The notes below the pieces were generated by a model. It saw only the letters and a list, made by a program, of their open reading frames with translations, did not search any database and was not told the origin of the DNA. A stretch of DNA of 5,118 nt from Nitrospirota bacterium (lineage in GTDB: Bacteria > Nitrospirota > Nitrospiria > Nitrospirales > Nitrospiraceae), in assembly GCA_004296865.1 (NCBI GenBank), contig SCVQ01000218.1:1-5118 (forward strand), written 5' to 3'. The first letter of the stretch is position 1. Every line of letters begins with the position of its first letter. Position numbers and translations under genes: made by a program. Positions 4,331 to 5,118 of this stretch are shown here, one piece after another.

Positions 4331-5118
4331 CTAACCCGTACCCAACGTGACGAAGAGCAGATGCTCGTGGTTGCCGCGGAGCACCCGAATGGCCACTCGT
4401 TGGCCGGGCACGGTGCGCTCGATCAGATAGGTTTTCAGTTGAGCCGCATCCGTGATCTCCAGGCTCTCGATCGAAAGGAGGATATCGCCTTTTTGGATGC
4501 CCGCTTCGAGCGCGGGCCCGTCCAGGTCCGCCACGGCCACTCGCCACCGTGTGCCTAGCTTCGCCGCGCTCAGGTGGAGACCCAGTCTCGAGAAACTCGG
4601 TGGGGCCCCCTGGATGAGGGCCGTCATGGTGCGGTGCACCAACCTGCCGGGCACCGCGAAGGCAAACCGGCTGCATCCTCCCTGCCCCTGGACCGTCTCG
4701 GTCAGAATGACGGCATGCACCACGCCCACGATCTCCCCCTTGGCACTAAAGAGCCCCCCGCCGGAATTGCCGCTGCACGCAGACATGTCGATCTGCAAGA
4801 GCCGGGACTCCACCGTGGGCAAGTACGTGTTCAGGCTCCCGATCCGTCCAAACCCCACCACGGGTCCCCGGCCGAGGGGGTACCCCACGGTAAAGACTTC
4901 ATCCCCCGGTTCCGGCTCCTTGTCCGCAAACGGCGCGGGCGCCACCCCCCTCTGCGCGGCTTCGCCGCTCACCTGATAGACGGCCAGATCCACGAAGGCG
5001 TTCACGCCCGTCAATAGAGCCGGGAACTCATCTAAGTCCGCCGTCAGAATCGTAATCTGCTGGGGAATGACCTTCTCTCCCTCTTCGGTTCGCGTCACGG
5101 CATGCTGCGCGGTCACGA
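4331..5118 (-). CDS. HtrA-like trypsin-family serine protease with C-terminal PDZ domain (N-terminus off-window)
   Basis: The frame is open at the right edge. A GTG at 5116 is not a credible start, because it falls in the strand just before the catalytic histidine. Residues are counted from that codon. VTAQHAV gives His5, FVDLAV gives Asp43 and ACSGNSGGGLF gives Ser118, a complete triad; the motif is GNSGGG rather than the usual GNSGGP. GYPLGRG and FAVP are typical HtrA segments. A PDZ domain spans about 176-259: a carboxylate-loop-like LGLHL, then DGPALEAGIQKGDILLSIE and a final VAIRVLRG strand. In DegP/DegS-like enzymes the PDZ domain binds exposed C-termini of misfolded proteins in the periplasm. 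Any signal peptide or membrane anchor would be upstream, so location is inferred. Only one PDZ is present, as in DegS-type rather than DegP-type enzymes. The YbaK-type gene lies 450 bp downstream on the same strand. Confidence 0.9.
   Translation of the reverse strand, partial: VTAQHAVTRTEEGEKVIPQQITILTADLDEFPALLTGVNAFVDLAVYQVSGEAAQRGVAPAPFADKEPEPGDEVFTVGYPLGRGPVVGFGRIGSLNTYLPTVESRLLQIDMSACSGNSGGGLFSAKGEIVGVVHAVILTETVQGQGGCSRFAFAVPGRLVHRTMTALIQGAPPSFSRLGLHLSAAKLGTRWRVAVADLDGPALEAGIQKGDILLSIESLEITDAAQLKTYLIERTVPGQRVAIRVLRGNHEHLLFVTLGTG

Overview
This is a GC-rich bacterial chromosomal window with five protein-coding genes and two non-coding stretches. Two of the genes run off the window edges. 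The gene set fits a Gram-negative, environmental-type bacterium: membrane-anchored and PDZ-type trypsin-like proteases, a tandem universal stress protein, a BCAM0308-type zinc protein and a YbaK-type deacylase. Several such families occur together in Nitrospira-like genomes, but nothing in the sequence fixes the taxon, so that is only a guess. There is no phage, IS, CRISPR, tRNA or rRNA signal.

Left half, plus strand. Positions 1-1611 hold the 3' part of a gene for an unusual multidomain protein. It has an N-terminal FHA-like fold (its start lies off-window), one membrane helix, a long charged coiled coil and a C-terminal trypsin-like serine protease with an intact His/Asp/Ser triad and no PDZ domain. 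After 24 bp comes a tandem-domain universal stress protein (1636-2511) with a good ribosome binding site. The two probably form one transcription unit.

Right half, minus strand. A BCAM0308-family zinc protein (2520-3056) converges on the stress-protein gene with only 8 bp between the stops. A non-coding stretch (3057-3406) follows. It contains a 28-codon remnant that reads as the extreme C-terminus of a zinc-dependent alcohol dehydrogenase, plus several inverted repeats. Next is a YbaK/aminoacyl-tRNA deacylase gene (3407-3880), with two hairpins after its stop and an 8-bp hairpin just upstream of its ribosome binding site. A second non-coding stretch (3881-4330) separates it from an HtrA-like protease with a C-terminal PDZ domain (4331 to the right edge, N-terminus missing).

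How it may work together: two trypsin-like proteases, a stress protein and a mistranslation-editing-type enzyme suggest a stress or protein-quality theme, but only the FHA-protease/stress-protein pair has positional evidence for a shared role. The most notable items are the FHA-membrane-protease architecture, whose FHA domain seems to have lost its phosphothreonine-contacting residues, and the alcohol dehydrogenase tail as the scar of a rearrangement. I did not find a convincing wholly new system.
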